NCBI RefSeq assembly: GCF_000498475.1
Contig: NZ_AVBI01000016.1
Coordinates: forward strand, 124,001 to 188,000
Direction of reading: 5' to 3'
Source: Flavobacterium cauense R2A-7
Lineage (GTDB): Bacteria; Bacteroidota; Bacteroidia; Flavobacteriales; Flavobacteriaceae
Length of the DNA stretch: 64,000 bases
Shown one piece after another: positions 53,001-61,283 of this stretch (positions are counted from its first letter, which is position 1; each line of letters begins with the position of its first letter). Below the pieces are notes generated by a model. It searched no databases. It saw only the letters and a program-made list of their open reading frames with translations, and was not told where the DNA came from. The position numbers were made by a program, and so were the translations under genes.

Positions 53001-53901
53001 CTACATTCTGACAACGGGTTTGGGTAGCGTTGGCCGATGTTAGAGCAATATTTGGCAACGGCGTCACGGTAAGGGTTCCCGAAGCGTTATCTGCGGGAGC
53101 GCATCCACCGGAAGTAGTTACGGTATAGTTGAAAGTTCCTGCCACGGTTGGAGTTCCACTAATGGTGAATACTCCGCCGAGGTAACTTCCTGTAACTCCT
53201 GCGGGCAATCCGGAAACGAAAGCTCCTGTGGCATCAGTTACATTGTAAGTGATGTTGGCAATTGCTACATTCTGACAACGGGTTTGGTTAGCGTTGGCCG
53301 ATGTTAGAGCAATATTTGGCAACGGCGTCACGGTAAGGGTTCCCGAAGCGGTATCTGCGGGAGCGCATCCACCGGACGTGGTTACGGTATAGTTGAAAGT
53401 TCCTGCCACGGTTGGAGTTCCACTAATGGTGAATACTCCGCCGAGGTAACTTCCTGTAACTCCTGCGGGCAATCCGGAAACGAAAGCTCCTGTGGCATCA
53501 GTTACATTGTAAGTGATGTTGGCAATTGCTACATTCTGACAACGGGTTTGGGTTGCGTTAGCCGATGTTAGAGCAAGGCTAGGTGGCGGTATAACGTTAA
53601 TTGTAATAGTATCAAAAGGTGCTGGACATCCAATCGCTATGACATTGTAAGTTGTCGTTGTGGTGGGATTGACAGTAAAACTGATGGAATCATCATCACC
53701 GGGAATGGTGTTTATGACAGTGGTTCCAATTCTGATTTCGTAATTGTATCCGGATTCGCTATCACTTAGGGTAATGATTGCTGGGTCACCTGAACACACG
53801 GATGAAACATCGGAAGATAATGTAAATCCGGAACAAGTTTGGCTAAATCCATAGAAGGTACAGAATAAGAACAGTATTCCAAAAAAGTAACTTTTATTCA
53901 T
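47047..53901 (-). CDS. Giant repeat-containing T9SS-secreted surface protein
   Basis: A 2284-residue surface or secreted protein. It has a signal peptide (about 1-21), a short Cys-containing Ig-like region, three near-identical 88-residue repeats, nine 85-87-residue repeats, then a mixed region with Ig- or PKD-like modules, a LamG-like or jelly-roll-like stretch and a carbohydrate- or matrix-type C-terminal part. The last about 80 residues are a type IX secretion sorting domain (LYNILGQSVAKWN, then SGTYIIKLKTSDGSLSKQI). Each repeat has Cys residues that could form disulfides. Role in adhesion is likely by analogy. The ATG at 53901 is used. Confidence 0.9.
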   Translation of the reverse strand: MNKSYFFGILFLFCTFYGFSQTCSGFTLSSDVSSVCSGDPAIITLSDSESGYNYEIRIGTTVINTIPGDDDSISFTVNPTTTTTYNVIAIGCPAPFDTITINVIPPPSLALTSANATQTRCQNVAIANITYNVTDATGAFVSGLPAGVTGSYLGGVFTISGTPTVAGTFNYTVTTSGGCAPADTASGTLTVTPLPNIALTSANANQTRCQNVAIANITYNVTDATGAFVSGLPAGVTGSYLGGVFTISGTPTVAGTFNYTVTTSGGCAPADNASGTLTVTPLPNIALTSANATQTRCQNVAIANITYNVTDATGAFVSGLPAGVTGSYLGGVFTISGTPTVAGTFNYTVTTSGGCAPADTASGTLTVTPLPTATINYSGTPFCKSLGTAQSVTLTGTNAYTGGSYSSIPVGLTINAGTGAITPSTSTAGTYTVTYTIPASGGCATIPVTTNVTITAIPTATISYAGTPFCKSLVTAQNVTLNGTGAYTGGIYSSVPAGLTINTSTGAITPSTSTAGTYTVTYTIPASAGCAAVPVTTSVTITAVPTAIISYSATSYCKSDGNQNINLTGTGAYTGGTYSTSPAGLTINASGRITPSTSTAGTYTVTYTIPASGGCAAVPVTTSVTITAIPTATISYAGTPFCKSLVTAQNVTLNGTGAYTGGTYTAPAGLTINASTGDITPSTSTVGTYTVTYTIPASGGCAAVPVTTSVTITAVPTAIISYAGTPFCRSVATAQNVTRSGTGAFTGGTYSASPAGLTINAGTGAITPNTSTAGTYTVTYTIPPSGGCAAVPVTTSVTITAIPTATISYAGTPFCKSLVTAQNVTLNGTGTYTGGTYTAAPAGLTINASTGDITPSTSTAGTYTVTYTIPASGGCAAVPVTTSVTITAVPTAIISYAGTPFCRSVATAQNVTRSGTGAFTGGIYSASPAGLTINAGTGAITPNTSTAGTYTVTYTIPPSGGCAAVPVTTSVTITAIPTASISYAGAPFCKSLLTAQNVTLNGTGAYTGGIYSSVPAGLTINTSTGAITPSTSTAGTYTVTYTIPVSGGCAAVPVTTSVTITAVPTATISYTGSPYCTSVITAQNVTLSGTGSYSGGTFSASPAGLSINPSTGAITPNGSATGTYTVTYATPVSGGCSAVTTNTTIVIDIDPVGGTLSLSNSSTITSVTECFTASGTLYLSGHVGTIAKWQYSITAGTSWVDIANTGTTYAYSGITQNTIFRAVIQNSGGCAAYSNGCVIFIIPNIKPSPVTATPSTICAGDSSILSSTSGYATNVSLASGGSFNNSNPPGWTVDSCTNNCLNAGGSNTNPGPWQLSATNGGTYSGTTYTSIGKFAIVNGNFNSQLYTPSFNTFGLTTASLTFTQAYNLGAGATATVEISANGGPWITLATYTGSSGVPSYTNFTPTTINLNAYINQPNLKIRFNYSGTTGSSWAVDNIQIPDVPSNLSTQWVDATTGVVISNNATITVTPLVTTTYAVISSLNGCNSFGTDGTAYVTVTVFPRPTARISQDQVVCMGDTATFSVALTGRGPWSMTYSDGTTPTTVNNILTNPYIINVPNITTNKTYTITALRDVVCTAIGSDIAGSATVTVLNGTQGLWTGLVSTDWFDCKNWAGGLPSATVDAQIPTGATRMPVIDPSSPFAAAYSFIAIGRDIIINSGASVTMMPNSNLHVKRDWRNSGSFIPGTGTVTFNGATNNQVQLINSGIKLDETFYNVTLNSTNGAKGVSVADGFELTIANSLLLTSGDLRLTGEAQLVQNGNVANPSAGTGKLLRDQQGTKSSYHYNYWSSPVSADNLNYTVGGVLRDGTNTAANPFNPGIITFGWGYDFSDGPLTSPIKISNRWLYKYTAVSASYFSWQLIESTGSVKVGEGFTMKGVTGSEPSTNYQNYVFTGKPNNGDINLTMAMNQLYLIGNPYPSALDANAFIMDNVLDNGAPLSNAFNGALYFWDHFGGQTHYLSEYIGGYATYTLIGGTVAISNDPLINNNNATGTKVPQRYIPVAQGFFVRTDVAGVTGISNPITGGTIKFRNSQRAFKTESPANSVFFKSANSTASEDIDNRQKIRLSYETASGLRRQLLVGADTNTSNQFDIGYDAPMIDVNKDDMYWTISNGKFVIQGVPDFSTMQILPLGIKVTTPGIGKIKIDALENLPASTEIYLFDSTTGIYHNIKNQEFSTDLPIGEYNDRFSLRFTTETLSSEEVALNNGIMVFTDSNHILNIKNNITDVRVTVAQLYNILGQSVAKWNITEEDQRNIKIPVEHIRSGTYIIKLKTSDGSLSKQIIIR
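50455..52791 (-). repeat. Nine tandem repeats of about 260 bp within the adhesin gene
   Basis: Nine units, each beginning PTAxISYxGTPFC and ending in PVTTSVTITA, of 85-87 residues. Units 4+5 (51496-52014) and 6+7 (50974-51495) are nearly identical pairs, showing that a two-unit block was duplicated recently. Confidence 0.9.
52792..53583 (-). repeat. Three tandem 264-bp repeats within the adhesin gene
   Basis: Three units of 88 residues, each beginning around IALTSANATQTRCQ and ending near SGTLTVTPL, differing at only a few bases. Confidence 0.92.
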
Positions 53902-54241
53902 AATCCTCAAGTTTTATGTTGCACAAATGGTTTGTTTGTTGTTGAGGACCTTAACAGTGTGATAAAATGTATTAAATATGCAGATAAAATACTTGGATTA
54001 TTTTAATTTATGCAGATACATTTTTACCTTAATAAAGGCTTTGTTTTTGGAATAACATTTAAAGCTAACTATTTAAAATGTAGTTTTTTAAAGTGTACAA
54101 GAGTTTTCGATGAATTGATTTTAACATTCGATGAACTACTTTAATATATTTTTTGATTAATTACTGTAAGTAGCATTTCTATTATGAAAATCAAAATCGG
54201 ATTTGTTTTGATTTTTTTTATCAAAAAGCTTTTTTTCGAAA
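53902..54241. other. AT-rich intergenic gap upstream of adhesin
   Basis: 340 bp without a gene. A weak -7 box TACATTTT for the adhesin lies at about 53963-53970 on the minus strand. I see no RNA gene, operator A or operator B. Confidence 0.5.
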
Positions 54242-55315
54242 TTATATTTTGAGCAGGATTTTCATTTTTTCGATAAATCCTTGTTTGGGAATTTCTGTTT
54301 CACCGATTAAGAAGCCATAAGGTTTGAGGGTTTCGATATGATCGCATAGAATTTTAAATATAGCAGTAATTGGAATTGCTAGAATAATCCCCGGGATACC
54401 CCAAAGCAGTTCTCCGAGAACCAAAACAATGATAGTAAACAAGGAATTTATTTTTACCTGCGGGCCTACAATTACAGGTTCTAAGATGAATCCCTGAATG
54501 AACTGGATTGTTCCATAAGTTAACACAATTCCGCCCAATAGCGGGAAACTGGCTCCGTGTAAAGCGCTTACCAATACCGTAAGAGTTGTTCCGGTTATGT
54601 TTCCTACAAAAGGAATAATTTCCAATAAACCGCAAAGGATTGCAAAGAAAATGGCGTTTTTTACCCCAATAACACTGAATCCCACACCATACATTATCCA
54701 TAAACACATAATCATTTTGGAAAGTCCCACTAAATACTGTTGGGATATGTTGGCCGCATTGTAGATTATTTTTTCCACTTCATTTTGTTGAGAGGGAACA
54801 GTAAGTTTCAGAATGAAATTTTTAATGTGCGTCCTGTAATACAACAGAAACACAAAATAAACCAATATCAGTACAAAGGTTGTGATGAAATTGGTTAACG
54901 AAGCCACGATAATTTGCATAATATTGGTATACGATGGCTGTTCGTTTTTAAGAATTTTAAACTGTTCTTCAATAGTGATGTTAAGATGATCAAAGATGTA
55001 TTTCTGAATATGATACCCTGCTTCAAAAAGTTTTTGTTTGATTAGGGCAATATCCGTGATTACTTCGGATACTTTCCAAAATAAAAGTGACACAAAGCCG
55101 GTTATAATGGCAATTAGTAACAAAAGACATAAAAAAACCGCTAATCCTTTCGATAATTTCTTTCTTTCCATCCAATTGCATAACGGTAAAAAAAGCGTTG
55201 CCAAAATTCCACCTATTAACAACGGCATCAAAAAAGGTTTTGCAAAGTATAAGCCCGCAACTATTAAAAAAAGAAACAGTATTTTCTGAAAAACGGAAGT
55301 GTTGTTAATAGTCAT
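54242..55315 (-). CDS. AI-2E family transporter (PerM/TqsA type)
   Basis: A 357-residue membrane protein with about eight helices and the family's long central loop. The conserved GLLEIIPFVGNITGTTLTVL and IVGPQVKINSLFTIIVLVLG segments, and LWGIPGIILAIPITAIFKI near the end, identify it. These proteins are putative exporters or Na+/H+ antiporters; the substrate here is unknown. Stands alone, minus strand. Confidence 0.88.
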   Translation of the reverse strand: MTINNTSVFQKILFLFLIVAGLYFAKPFLMPLLIGGILATLFLPLCNWMERKKLSKGLAVFLCLLLLIAIITGFVSLLFWKVSEVITDIALIKQKLFEAGYHIQKYIFDHLNITIEEQFKILKNEQPSYTNIMQIIVASLTNFITTFVLILVYFVFLLYYRTHIKNFILKLTVPSQQNEVEKIIYNAANISQQYLVGLSKMIMCLWIMYGVGFSVIGVKNAIFFAILCGLLEIIPFVGNITGTTLTVLVSALHGASFPLLGGIVLTYGTIQFIQGFILEPVIVGPQVKINSLFTIIVLVLGELLWGIPGIILAIPITAIFKILCDHIETLKPYGFLIGETEIPKQGFIEKMKILLKI

Positions 55316-55605
55316 AAAGCGGTGTTTTTCTTTTGAAAATCGAAATTAATGCTACTTTGATTAAAAGTTATTCATCATAAAGCTAAGAATTTATGGTAAG
55401 ACTGACTAATAAAAAAATAAGAATTTATTTTAAAATAGCGAACCTCTTGTGTTGTATGTATTGATGCTTCCGTATGCAAATACTGAATTTTATCGTGTTT
55501 AATTTCTTCAGTATTTGATGAATCAAGTCTCTTTAATTGTTTCTTGAAATAATTTTATTCAGTCATTTATACTGCAACAGAATGGAAATATTAGCAAAAA
55601 AGAAG

Positions 55606-55642
55606 TAAATTTGTTCAACAAATAAATAAAAAGATTAAACAA
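55606..55642 (+). promoter_or_regulatory. Photolyase-cluster promoter with palindrome
   Basis: An exact -7 element TAAATTTG at 55606-55613 is overlapped by the palindrome ATTTGTTCAACAAAT at 55609-55623; a further TTAAACAA half-site is at 55635-55642. The palindrome would block the start site, so it fits a repressor such as a light-responsive MerR protein. The remaining 55316-55605 holds nothing else I can identify. Confidence 0.5.
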
Positions 55643-55656
55643 AAAAAATATCTAAA

Positions 55657-55938
55657 ATGCAAAAAGTACTGTCTGAAACGGATATCGATCGCATCATAGA
55701 AATGGCTTGGGAAGACCGAACGCCTTTCGACGCGATTACCTTTCAATTCGGTTTATCGGAAGCTGAGGTAAAAGCGCTGATGAAAAAAGAACTCAAATTC
55801 AGCAGTTATGTATTGTGGCGTAAACGGGTTGAAAGTTGCACAACCAAACATTCGGCGAAACGCATCGACGGTATTAACCGTTTTAAATGCAGTTTGCAAC
55901 GTGTCATTTCCAATAATAAGATTTCAAAACGAAGATAA
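55657..55938 (+). CDS. DUF2805/TIGR03643-type protein
   Basis: A 93-residue protein with the opening LSETDIDRIIEMAWEDRTPFD, then FGLSEAEVKALMKKELK and SSYVLWRKRV, which match small proteins found with photolyases. The helix-turn-helix look of the middle suggests nucleic acid binding but this is not established. It is first in the photolyase cluster. Confidence 0.8.
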   Translation: MQKVLSETDIDRIIEMAWEDRTPFDAITFQFGLSEAEVKALMKKELKFSSYVLWRKRVESCTTKHSAKRIDGINRFKCSLQRVISNNKISKRR

Positions 55939-56030
55939 AAAGACGGTTTGCCTTCAGGGATTATTAAATTCTTGAACCAATAAAAGTTTAATCAGGACCA
56001 GATTTTATATAGTAACTCAATTCTTTCAAA

Positions 56031-57545
56031 TTGCAGAAAAAAGAAATCAATATCGTCTGGTTTAAAAGGGATTTGCGACTCACCGATCACGAACCCTTAT
56101 TCACAGCGCAGCAAAACAACCTCCCCATTTTGTTGCTGTATTGTTTTGAACCGTCGGTAATGAGCTATCCGGATGCCGATGTGCGGCACTGGCGTTTTGT
56201 TTACGAATCGTTGCAGGCGTTGCAAAACCAACTCCATACGGCTTCGATTCAACTGTATGTTCTCCATCAGGAAGCTGCTTTTGTTTTTGAAGCATTAGCA
56301 AAAAACTACAAAATAAATTCGGTGTTTTCTCATCAGGAAACGGGGAATGCTCTGACTTTTAATCGGGACAAAAATATTCAACTATTGTTTGCTCAGAAAG
56401 GAATCACCTGGCACGAATTTCAAACCAACGGCGTTATTCGGAAGTTAAAATCCCGGGAACTGTGGGAGGAAAAGTGGAAGCAAACGATGTCGGCTCTTCC
56501 GAAGTTATTCGATTCTAATACAGGAACTTTTCTGAATTTGGAAGCCTCGTTTTATGAAGGTTTAAAAGGACAAAACTTACCGGAGGAAATCACTACAAGA
56601 AACAAGAATTTTCAACAAGGCGGCGAATATTGGGCATGGCGCTATCTCGATAGTTTCATCAAAGAACGCTACGTCAATTACAGCAAACACATTTCCAAAC
56701 CCAGTCTGAGTCGAAAAGGCTGCAGCCGATTGTCGCCTTATCTCGCCTACGGAAACATCAGCATGCGTATGGTCTATCAGTACACGATGCTGCATTATGA
56801 AGCCGCTGTCAACAAAAGAGCACTGTCCAATTTCATTTCGAGATTGCATTGGCATTGTCATTTCATACAGAAATTTGAATCCGAATGCAGCATGGAATTC
56901 CAAAACAGTAACCGCGCTTTTGATGTGTTGGTAAAACCCAAAAATGAAGCGTACATAAAAGCATGGCAGGAAGGAAAAACTGGGGTACCCATTGTCGATG
57001 CCTGTATGCGTTGTCTGGCGGAAACCGGTTACATCAATTTCAGGATGCGGGCTATGGTCGTTTCTTTTTTTGTATTCAATCTTTGGCAGGATTGGCGGGA
57101 GTTGCATTTTCTAGCCCGACAGTTTTTAGACTACGAACCCGGAATTCATTATCCTCAACTGCAAATGCAGGCGGGTGTCACCGGAATCAATACGGTTCGA
57201 ATTTACAATCCGGTTAAGAATTCGGAAGAACACGATTCGGAAGGGATTTTCATTAAACAATGGCTTCCGGAATTGGCTGATGTTCCGCCACATTTACTTC
57301 ATGAACCCTGGAAATTAAGTTTGATGGACCAGCAATTGTACCACTGTGAAATAGGGAAGGATTATCCGTTTCCGATTGTCGATATTGAAGCCACCCGAAA
57401 ATACGCAAGTGATATTATCTGGAGTTTCAGAAAAACCGATGCGGTCCGAGAAGAAGGCAAAAGAATTCTGAAAAAGCATGTAAATGCATCAAAATCAAGT
57501 AAAAAGAATCATGCAAAAAGTAAAAAAACAAAACCTGCCCAGTAA
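56031..57545 (+). CDS. Photolyase/cryptochrome family protein
   Basis: A 504-residue flavoprotein of the photolyase fold: N-terminal antenna domain starting [18 protein letters not shown], and a FAD-binding domain with [34 protein letters not shown] and a C-terminal basic tail. Probably a CPD photolyase or cryptochrome of a Bacteroidetes-specific branch. The only in-frame start before the fold is TTG at 56031; stop codons lie just upstream. The basic end overlaps the next small gene. Confidence 0.85.
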   Translation: MQKKEINIVWFKRDLRLTDHEPLFTAQQNNLPILLLYCFEPSVMSYPDADVRHWRFVYESLQALQNQLHTASIQLYVLHQEAAFVFEALAKNYKINSVFSHQETGNALTFNRDKNIQLLFAQKGITWHEFQTNGVIRKLKSRELWEEKWKQTMSALPKLFDSNTGTFLNLEASFYEGLKGQNLPEEITTRNKNFQQGGEYWAWRYLDSFIKERYVNYSKHISKPSLSRKGCSRLSPYLAYGNISMRMVYQYTMLHYEAAVNKRALSNFISRLHWHCHFIQKFESECSMEFQNSNRAFDVLVKPKNEAYIKAWQEGKTGVPIVDACMRCLAETGYINFRMRAMVVSFFVFNLWQDWRELHFLARQFLDYEPGIHYPQLQMQAGVTGINTVRIYNPVKNSEEHDSEGIFIKQWLPELADVPPHLLHEPWKLSLMDQQLYHCEIGKDYPFPIVDIEATRKYASDIIWSFRKTDAVREEGKRILKKHVNASKSSKKNHAKSKKTKPAQ

Positions 57546-57660
57546 AGTTTGCTTGGTGTGTCATCGACCCTTTTCCTGGCGAAAGAAATGGGAAAAAGTA
57601 TGGGAGGAAGTAAAATATTGCAGTGATAAATGCAGAAGGAATAAAAATCATGAAAAATAA
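57511..57660 (+). CDS. DUF2256 small zinc-binding protein
   Basis: A 49-residue protein with [16 protein letters not shown] and YCSDKCRR, that is two CxxC-type pairs (Cys14, Cys17, Cys37, Cys41) and the conserved PFxWRKKW core of DUF2256. It overlaps the photolyase end by 35 bp and the next gene start by 11 bp, in a different frame. DUF2256 genes often accompany photolyases; function unknown. It is too short for routine gene calling. Confidence 0.88.
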   Translation: MQKVKKQNLPSKVCLVCHRPFSWRKKWEKVWEEVKYCSDKCRRNKNHEK

Positions 57661-59188
57661 AATCTTACGATTACTACTTGGCGATCAGTTAAACAGCAAC
57701 CACAGTTGGTTTGCCAAGGTGGATGACTCGGTAACGTATGTGATGATGGAAGTGCGGACCGAGACCGATTACGCCCTGCATCATATCCAGAAAATCGTTG
57801 GTTTTTTTGCTGCCATGCGGGCTTTTGCCGAAATGTTGCAATCTATCGGTCATCAGGTGATTTATCTGAAAATAAATGATTCGAATAATTTGCACTCTTT
57901 TGAAGCGAATTTGGAAAAGATGCTGAAAATTAGCGATTATACAAAATTCGAATACCAATTGCCGGATGAATATCGGGTGGATGTAATGCTACGTAATTTT
58001 ACTTCCGGACTTTCGATTCCGGTCAGCGTTTACGATTCCGAACATTTTTTTACTACCCGAACCGAATTAGGTGTTTTTTTTCAGGGCAAGAAGACGTTTT
58101 TGATGGAAAGTTATTATAGCGCCCTGCGAAAGAAGCATCAGATTCTCATGGAAGGCGATCATCCGATTACCGGGCAATGGAATTACGACAGCGAGAACCG
58201 GAAGAAATTGCCTAAAAATCACAAACCCACAACGCCTTTGGTTTTCAATACCGATGTTTCTGCACTTATGGATGAGCTTTTAGAAAACGACCTCAAAACC
58301 ATCGGAACGATTGATGCGAAGCAATTTATTTGGCCCATAAACCGCGCTCAATCTTTACAACTGCTTGATTTTTTTGTTGCGGAATGTCTGCCTTTTTTTG
58401 GTTCGTATCAGGATGCGATGGCGCCAAATGAATGGTCGCTGTATCATTCGCGATTGTCTTTTTCGCTCAATACCAAAATGATTTCACCATCGGAAGTCAT
58501 CAGTAGCGCTATTGCTGAATGGGAAAAAAATCCGGAGCGTATTGCTTACCATCAATTGGAAGGATTTGTACGTCAGATTATCGGTTGGCGCGAATACATG
58601 CGCGGGATTTACTGGCTGAAAATGCCTGAATATGCTTCGTTCAATTATTTCGACCATCACGAAAAATTGCCGGATTGGTTCTGGACCGGAAAAACCAAAA
58701 TGAACTGCCTGAAAGACACTATCGGACAATCTTTGAATTTTGCTTACGCGCATCATATTCAGCGCCTGATGGTTACCGGGAATTTTGCGCTTTTGGCAGG
58801 CGTTCATCCGGATGAAGTCGACGCTTGGTATCTCGGGATTTACATTGACGCGCTGGATTGGGTCGAAATTACCAATACCCGCGGCATGAGTCAGTTTGCC
58901 GATGGTGGCATTGTGGGCACAAAACCGTATGTGAGTTCGGCTTCGTATATCGATAAGATGAGTCATTATTGCGGCGGTTGTTATTATCAGAAAGCTAAAA
59001 AAGTGGGGGAGAAAGCCTGTCCGTTCAATAGTTTGTATTGGAATTTTTACGATAAACACGAAGATAAGTTAGCGAACAATCCAAGAATCGGCATGATGTA
59101 CAACGTATGGCGTAAAATGAAGCCGGAAGATAAAACAGCGTTGTTGGAACAGGCCGATTACTATTTAAAACACATCAATACGTTATGA
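57650..59188 (+). CDS. Fe-S bacterial photolyase/cryptochrome (PhrB type)
   Basis: A 512-residue photolyase-like protein of the FeS-BCP class, which repairs (6-4) photoproducts. The four cluster cysteines are Cys353, Cys441, Cys444 and Cys457; their spacing (88, 3, 13) is the same as in Agrobacterium PhrB. FAD-domain segments include [19 protein letters not shown] and [17 protein letters not shown]. The ATG at 57650 is inside the end of the DUF2256 gene. It overlaps the next gene by 4 bp. Confidence 0.95.
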   Translation: MKNKILRLLLGDQLNSNHSWFAKVDDSVTYVMMEVRTETDYALHHIQKIVGFFAAMRAFAEMLQSIGHQVIYLKINDSNNLHSFEANLEKMLKISDYTKFEYQLPDEYRVDVMLRNFTSGLSIPVSVYDSEHFFTTRTELGVFFQGKKTFLMESYYSALRKKHQILMEGDHPITGQWNYDSENRKKLPKNHKPTTPLVFNTDVSALMDELLENDLKTIGTIDAKQFIWPINRAQSLQLLDFFVAECLPFFGSYQDAMAPNEWSLYHSRLSFSLNTKMISPSEVISSAIAEWEKNPERIAYHQLEGFVRQIIGWREYMRGIYWLKMPEYASFNYFDHHEKLPDWFWTGKTKMNCLKDTIGQSLNFAYAHHIQRLMVTGNFALLAGVHPDEVDAWYLGIYIDALDWVEITNTRGMSQFADGGIVGTKPYVSSASYIDKMSHYCGGCYYQKAKKVGEKACPFNSLYWNFYDKHEDKLANNPRIGMMYNVWRKMKPEDKTALLEQADYYLKHINTL

Positions 59189-60492
59189 AAACAGCAGTAG
59201 TTTGGTTTAAAACAGATTTGCGCATTACCGATAACGAAACCCTGATGAAAGCCATTTCTCAAAATGATAGGGTTATTCCGGTGTATTGTATCGATGAGGC
59301 CCATTTTAAAACAACTCCCTTCGGATTTAAGAAAACCGGATGCTTCAGAGCCCAATTTTTATTAGAATCACTCATTGATTTGGACAGGAATTTACGGGAA
59401 TTAGGTTCCGGATTGCACGTTGTGAATGGAAAACCAGAAAAGGAGCTTCCTAAAATCGTCACGAAATACAAAGCCCATCGGGTTTATGCCAAACGCGAAG
59501 TAGCTTTCGAAGAAAAACAAACCGAATCGTTAGTGCAAGCCGAACTCTGGAAACTCCATTGTGAATTAGAAACTTTTAGTACCAGTACGTTATATCATGC
59601 GGAAGATTTGCCCTTTTCGATTAAAGATATTCCGGATGTTTTTACCGATTTCAGACGAAAAACCGAGAAAGAAGCGCCGATACGGAATACTTTTGATAAG
59701 CCGACACGTATTTATTCTCCCGAAATTCCCTTGCTCAATTTGCCAACGTTGTCAGCGTTAGGTTTAAAAAGTGCAGCCATTGATTCCAGAGCAGTCCTTC
59801 AGTTTAAAGGCGGCGAGTCGGAAGCCATAAAACGACTGAAGCACTATTTTTTTGAGACCAAAGCGATTTCCCGTTATAAAGAAACCCGAAATGGTATGAT
59901 TGGTGCCGATTATTCGTCTAAGTTTTCTGCTTGGCTAGCGTTGGGATGTATTTCGCCGCGGTTTATTTATCAGGAGCTTAAAAAATATGAAACGCAATTT
60001 GGTGCTAACGAATCCACATATTGGCTGGTCTTTGAACTTTTATGGCGTGATTATTTCCGTTTTATGATGAAGAAACATCAAAGTAAGCTATTTCAGAAAT
60101 CCGGTATTCGAAATAAAGAATTGGCAACAGAAAAAACTGATTGGAAACTGTTGGAACGCTGGATAAACGGTCAGACTGGAAATGATTTTGTAGATGCCAA
60201 CATGCTGGAATTAAAGTTGACCGGTTTTATGAGTAATCGGGGCCGCCAGAACGTAGCGAGTTATTTGTGTAACGACCTGAATTTTGATTGGCGGTATGGT
60301 GCGGCTTATTTTGAACAACAACTCATCGATTATGATGTTTGCAGCAATTGGGGCAATTGGGCTTATTTGGCTGGCGTGGGAAATGATCCGAGAGGGAATC
60401 GTTATTTCAATATAGAAAAACAGGCAACGGATTATGATAAAAACAAGGTGTTCCGGAATTTATGGTTGAATCAATGGCAAGCGGATTCATGA
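59185..60492 (+). CDS. DASH-family cryptochrome
   Basis: A 435-residue flavoprotein with antenna domain start [18 protein letters not shown] and FAD domain segments SAWLALGCISPRFIYQEL, FELLWRDYFRFM, MSNRGRQNVASYL and DWRYGAAYFEQQLIDYDVCSN, characteristic of CRY-DASH. These act on single-stranded DNA lesions. Its start overlaps the previous stop by 4 bp (ATGA). Last gene of the photolyase cluster. Confidence 0.95.
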   Translation: MKTAVVWFKTDLRITDNETLMKAISQNDRVIPVYCIDEAHFKTTPFGFKKTGCFRAQFLLESLIDLDRNLRELGSGLHVVNGKPEKELPKIVTKYKAHRVYAKREVAFEEKQTESLVQAELWKLHCELETFSTSTLYHAEDLPFSIKDIPDVFTDFRRKTEKEAPIRNTFDKPTRIYSPEIPLLNLPTLSALGLKSAAIDSRAVLQFKGGESEAIKRLKHYFFETKAISRYKETRNGMIGADYSSKFSAWLALGCISPRFIYQELKKYETQFGANESTYWLVFELLWRDYFRFMMKKHQSKLFQKSGIRNKELATEKTDWKLLERWINGQTGNDFVDANMLELKLTGFMSNRGRQNVASYLCNDLNFDWRYGAAYFEQQLIDYDVCSNWGNWAYLAGVGNDPRGNRYFNIEKQATDYDKNKVFRNLWLNQWQADS

Positions 60493-60564
60493 TTTCAGAA
60501 AAAAAGCCTTTATGATTGTAAAGTCGGTAAAAATCAATTTGAGAATATGGTGTTTTTTAACAAC

Positions 60565-60600
60565 AAAAAACCCTAACTATTTGATTAGTTAGGGTTTAAA
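60565..60600. terminator. Intrinsic terminator between CRY-DASH and tRNA-Met
   Basis: AAACCCTAACTA pairs with TAGTTAGGGTTT; it can end both the cryptochrome transcript and the tRNA transcript. Confidence 0.8.
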
Positions 60601-60604
60601 TTTG

Positions 60605-60678
60605 TAGCGAAGACGGGAGTTGAACCCGTGACCTCAGGGTTATGAATCCTGCGCTCTAACCGACTGAGCTACCTCGCC
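60605..60678 (-). tRNA. tRNA-Met (CAU), elongator type
   Basis: 74-nt cloverleaf on the minus strand with D-loop AGCTCAGTCGGTTAGAGC, anticodon CAT at 60642-60644 and T-loop GGGTTCAACTCCC. The 1-72 pair is G-U and the anticodon stem lacks the three G-C pairs of the initiator, so it is not the initiator. The 3' CCA is not encoded. A tRNA-Ile with modified CAU is less likely. Confidence 0.95.
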
Positions 60679-60840
60679 ATTTTTATTCGGTTGTACATCC
60701 TTGTTGAATGCGGGTGCAAATATAGAACTAAATTAATAGCTTCCAAACATATTTTTGAAAAAATATTTTTTTTCATTTTTTTTCTATTTTCTTTTTTTAT
60801 TTCAGTAAATACTATATATTTCGGCAAATTTATAATAAAT

Positions 60841-61233
60841 ATGGAAGGTAAAGTAAGATACGAATTAGAGTTCCCCATTATGTCATCGCCTCAACTACTA
60901 TATCAATATATATCTACACCTTCAGGATTGCAGGAATGGTTTGCAGATAATGTAAACTCACGCGGAGAATTTTTTACATTTGTTTGGAATGATTCAGAAG
61001 AAAAAGCACGACTTGCTTCCAAGAAAACGGGAGAAAAAGTGAAGTTTCGCTGGATTGATGAAGATAACCGCGATGGAGATTATTATTTCGAACTTCGCAT
61101 TTTGGAAGACGAAATTACAAAAGACGTTTCTTTAATGGTGGTTGATTTTGCGGAAGAGGATGATTTGTCTGAAGCAAAAATGTTGTGGGAGAATCAGGTA
61201 TCCGATTTAAAACATGTTATTGGATCTGTTTAA
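60841..61233 (+). CDS. START-like domain protein
   Basis: A 130-residue protein with the SRPBCC/AHSA1 fold: LEFPIMSSPQLLYQYISTPSGLQEWFADNV at the start, VKFRWIDED in the middle, and a C-terminal helix LWENQVSDLKHVIGSV. These bind hydrophobic ligands or chaperones. The start is the ATG at 60841; the longer ORF is only a hydrophobic read-through. The 160-bp AT-rich space upstream contains no other feature seen. Confidence 0.85.
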   Translation: MEGKVRYELEFPIMSSPQLLYQYISTPSGLQEWFADNVNSRGEFFTFVWNDSEEKARLASKKTGEKVKFRWIDEDNRDGDYYFELRILEDEITKDVSLMVVDFAEEDDLSEAKMLWENQVSDLKHVIGSV

Positions 61234-61259
61234 TTTTAAATTTATAAAGAGTATATTTG

Positions 61260-61283
61260 CCCCGATAAAATCGGGGTTTTTTT
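61260..61283 (+). terminator. Terminator of START-domain gene adjoining next start codon
   Basis: CCCCGAT pairs with ATCGGGG and is followed by seven T residues ending at the ATG of the next gene. A -7 box TATATTTG (61252-61259) overlaps it just upstream, so terminator and promoter share the same 30 bp. Confidence 0.7.

Noticed and set aside
50455..53583. CRISPR array
   Set aside because: The repeats are in-frame protein-coding units of 85-88 residues without spacers.
60605..60678. Initiator tRNA or tRNA-Ile(CAU)
   Set aside because: The 1-72 pair and the anticodon stem do not fit the initiator, and the acceptor and D-arm do not look like tRNA-Ile2.
61260..61283. Riboswitch or attenuator for the aminotransferase gene
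   Set aside because: A plain GC stem plus T7 just before the ATG; it is better read as the terminator of the preceding gene.
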